5,758 nt of DNA from Methylovulum sp. GTDB lineage: Bacteria; Pseudomonadota; Gammaproteobacteria; Methylococcales; Methylomonadaceae. The notes under the pieces are model-generated. The model worked only from the letters and a program-made list of their open reading frames with translations, was not told the DNA's origin and did no database searches. The position numbers were made by a program, and so were the translations under genes. Every line of letters starts with the position of its first letter. The stretch's first letter is position 1. The stretch is taken from contig SCST01000406.1 in NCBI GenBank assembly GCA_004299465.1, positions 1 through 5,758 on the forward strand. Reading direction: 5' to 3'. Shown here piece by piece: positions 5,206 to 5,758 of the stretch.

Positions 5206-5758
5206 TTAAGCGCAGAATTGTTCAATCCTGTCGACAATACCCTGGACATCCAGTCCGCACAGGCTGAGCAATTCCTCGCGCGTGCCTTGCTCGACGAAGC
5301 AATCCGGCAGGCCGATGTTGAGCACCGGCATCAGGATGCGCTGGGCTTGCAGGAACAGGTTCACGGCGCTGCCGGCGCCGCCGGACAGTGCATTCTCCTC
5401 GACGGTGACCAGGGTGTCATGGGTTTTCGAGAGCTCCAGCAGCAGCGCTTCATCGATGGGTTTGACAAAGCGCATGTTGACGACGCTCGCATTCAGGCGT
5501 TTGCCGGCTTCGACGGCGGGCGCGACCATGCTGCCCCAGGCCAGTATCGCGATGCGGCTGCCGCTGTGGCGGAGTTCGGCTTTGCCGATGTCCAGCGTAG
5601 TCAGCGTGGCTTCGACGGCAACGCCGGGGCCTTTGCCGCGCGGGTAGCGCACGGCGGCGGGGCCGGGGTGCAGGAAGCCGGTGCTCAGCATCTGCCGGCA
5701 TTCGTTTTCATCGGCGGGCGCCATGATCAGCATGTTCGGGATGCAGCCGAGATAGCTG
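5206..5758 (-). CDS. dxs: 1-deoxy-D-xylulose-5-phosphate synthase, C-terminal third (cut by window edge)
   Basis: Thiamine-diphosphate enzyme that joins pyruvate and glyceraldehyde 3-phosphate in the first step of the MEP isoprenoid pathway, in the cytosol. The frame is open from the right edge to the TAA at 5206-5208, giving 183 residues of an enzyme that is about 620 aa in E. coli. Visible blocks match the family: SYLGCIPNMLIMAPADENEC at the right edge, GPAAVRYPRGKGPG, IGKAELRHSGSRIAILAWGS, VVNMRFVKPIDEALLLEL, TLVTVEENALSGGAGSAVN, and PVLNIGLPDCFVEQGTREEL near the C-terminus. These cover the end of the pyrimidine-binding domain and the transketolase C-terminal domain. The ATG at 5733 is internal, because coding matches Dxs on both sides of it. 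The thiamine-binding N-terminal part is outside the window. The kinase gene follows 78 nt downstream on the same strand, so partial co-transcription is possible. Confidence 0.96.
   Translation of the reverse strand, partial: SYLGCIPNMLIMAPADENECRQMLSTGFLHPGPAAVRYPRGKGPGVAVEATLTTLDIGKAELRHSGSRIAILAWGSMVAPAVEAGKRLNASVVNMRFVKPIDEALLLELSKTHDTLVTVEENALSGGAGSAVNLFLQAQRILMPVLNIGLPDCFVEQGTREELLSLCGLDVQGIVDRIEQFCA

Noticed and set aside
5206..5733. A separate short gene starting at the ATG at 5733.
   Set aside because: The frame continues upstream to the window edge with Dxs-like sequence, so this ATG is internal to dxs.
1..5758. CRISPR array, tRNA or rRNA genes, integrase or transposase genes.
   Set aside because: No regularly spaced direct repeats, cloverleaf-like or ribosomal RNA sequence, or recombinase motifs were seen on either strand.

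Overview
The window looks like a core chromosomal segment of a gammaproteobacterium of medium GC content. All six protein genes have recognisable relatives. The Dxs, Hsp33 and MsrA products align well with the E. coli proteins as remembered, including at their N-termini. The isolated type II thioesterase and the two kinds of dispersed inverted repeat suggest an environmental lineage. A methanotroph-like (Methylococcales) host is my guess, not something the sequence proves.

Layout, left to right. Positions 1-449 (minus) hold the N-terminal half of hslO, the redox chaperone Hsp33, cut by the window edge. Positions 450-697 are a divergent intergenic region with a MITE-like imperfect palindrome (516-602) and a good sigma-70-type promoter (617-644) facing right. 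Positions 698-1327 (plus) are msrA, methionine sulfoxide reductase A. After 51 nt comes a type II thioesterase (1379-2080, plus). Positions 2081-2291 separate convergent genes and contain a possible hairpin terminator and a second long inverted repeat (2185-2268). On the minus strand follow a NarL/LuxR-type response regulator (2292-2924), overlapped by 8 nt by a large histidine kinase (2917-5127). Beyond these lies the C-terminal third of dxs, 1-deoxy-D-xylulose-5-phosphate synthase (5206-5758), also minus and cut by the right edge.

The most interesting item is the two-component system. The kinase reads as receiver - PAS - LOV - PAS - HisKA_3 - HATPase. Its central PAS domain carries the full flavin-binding signature of a LOV photoreceptor: GxNCRxLQ with the reactive cysteine at residue 310, the Asn pair N342 and N352, and Q373. 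I therefore read it as a probable blue-light-sensing kinase signalling to its coupled LuxR-type regulator. Two departures from the norm affect signalling. The N-terminal receiver has Glu53 where the phosphorylated Asp should be, and the kinase lacks the Gln of the HDxxxQ phosphatase motif (Ser542). Both could bias the system towards output, although that is inference.

The neighbours fit a light and oxidative-stress theme: Hsp33 and MsrA deal with oxidised protein, and Dxs makes isoprenoid precursors used for carotenoids and quinones. This link rests on proximity only.
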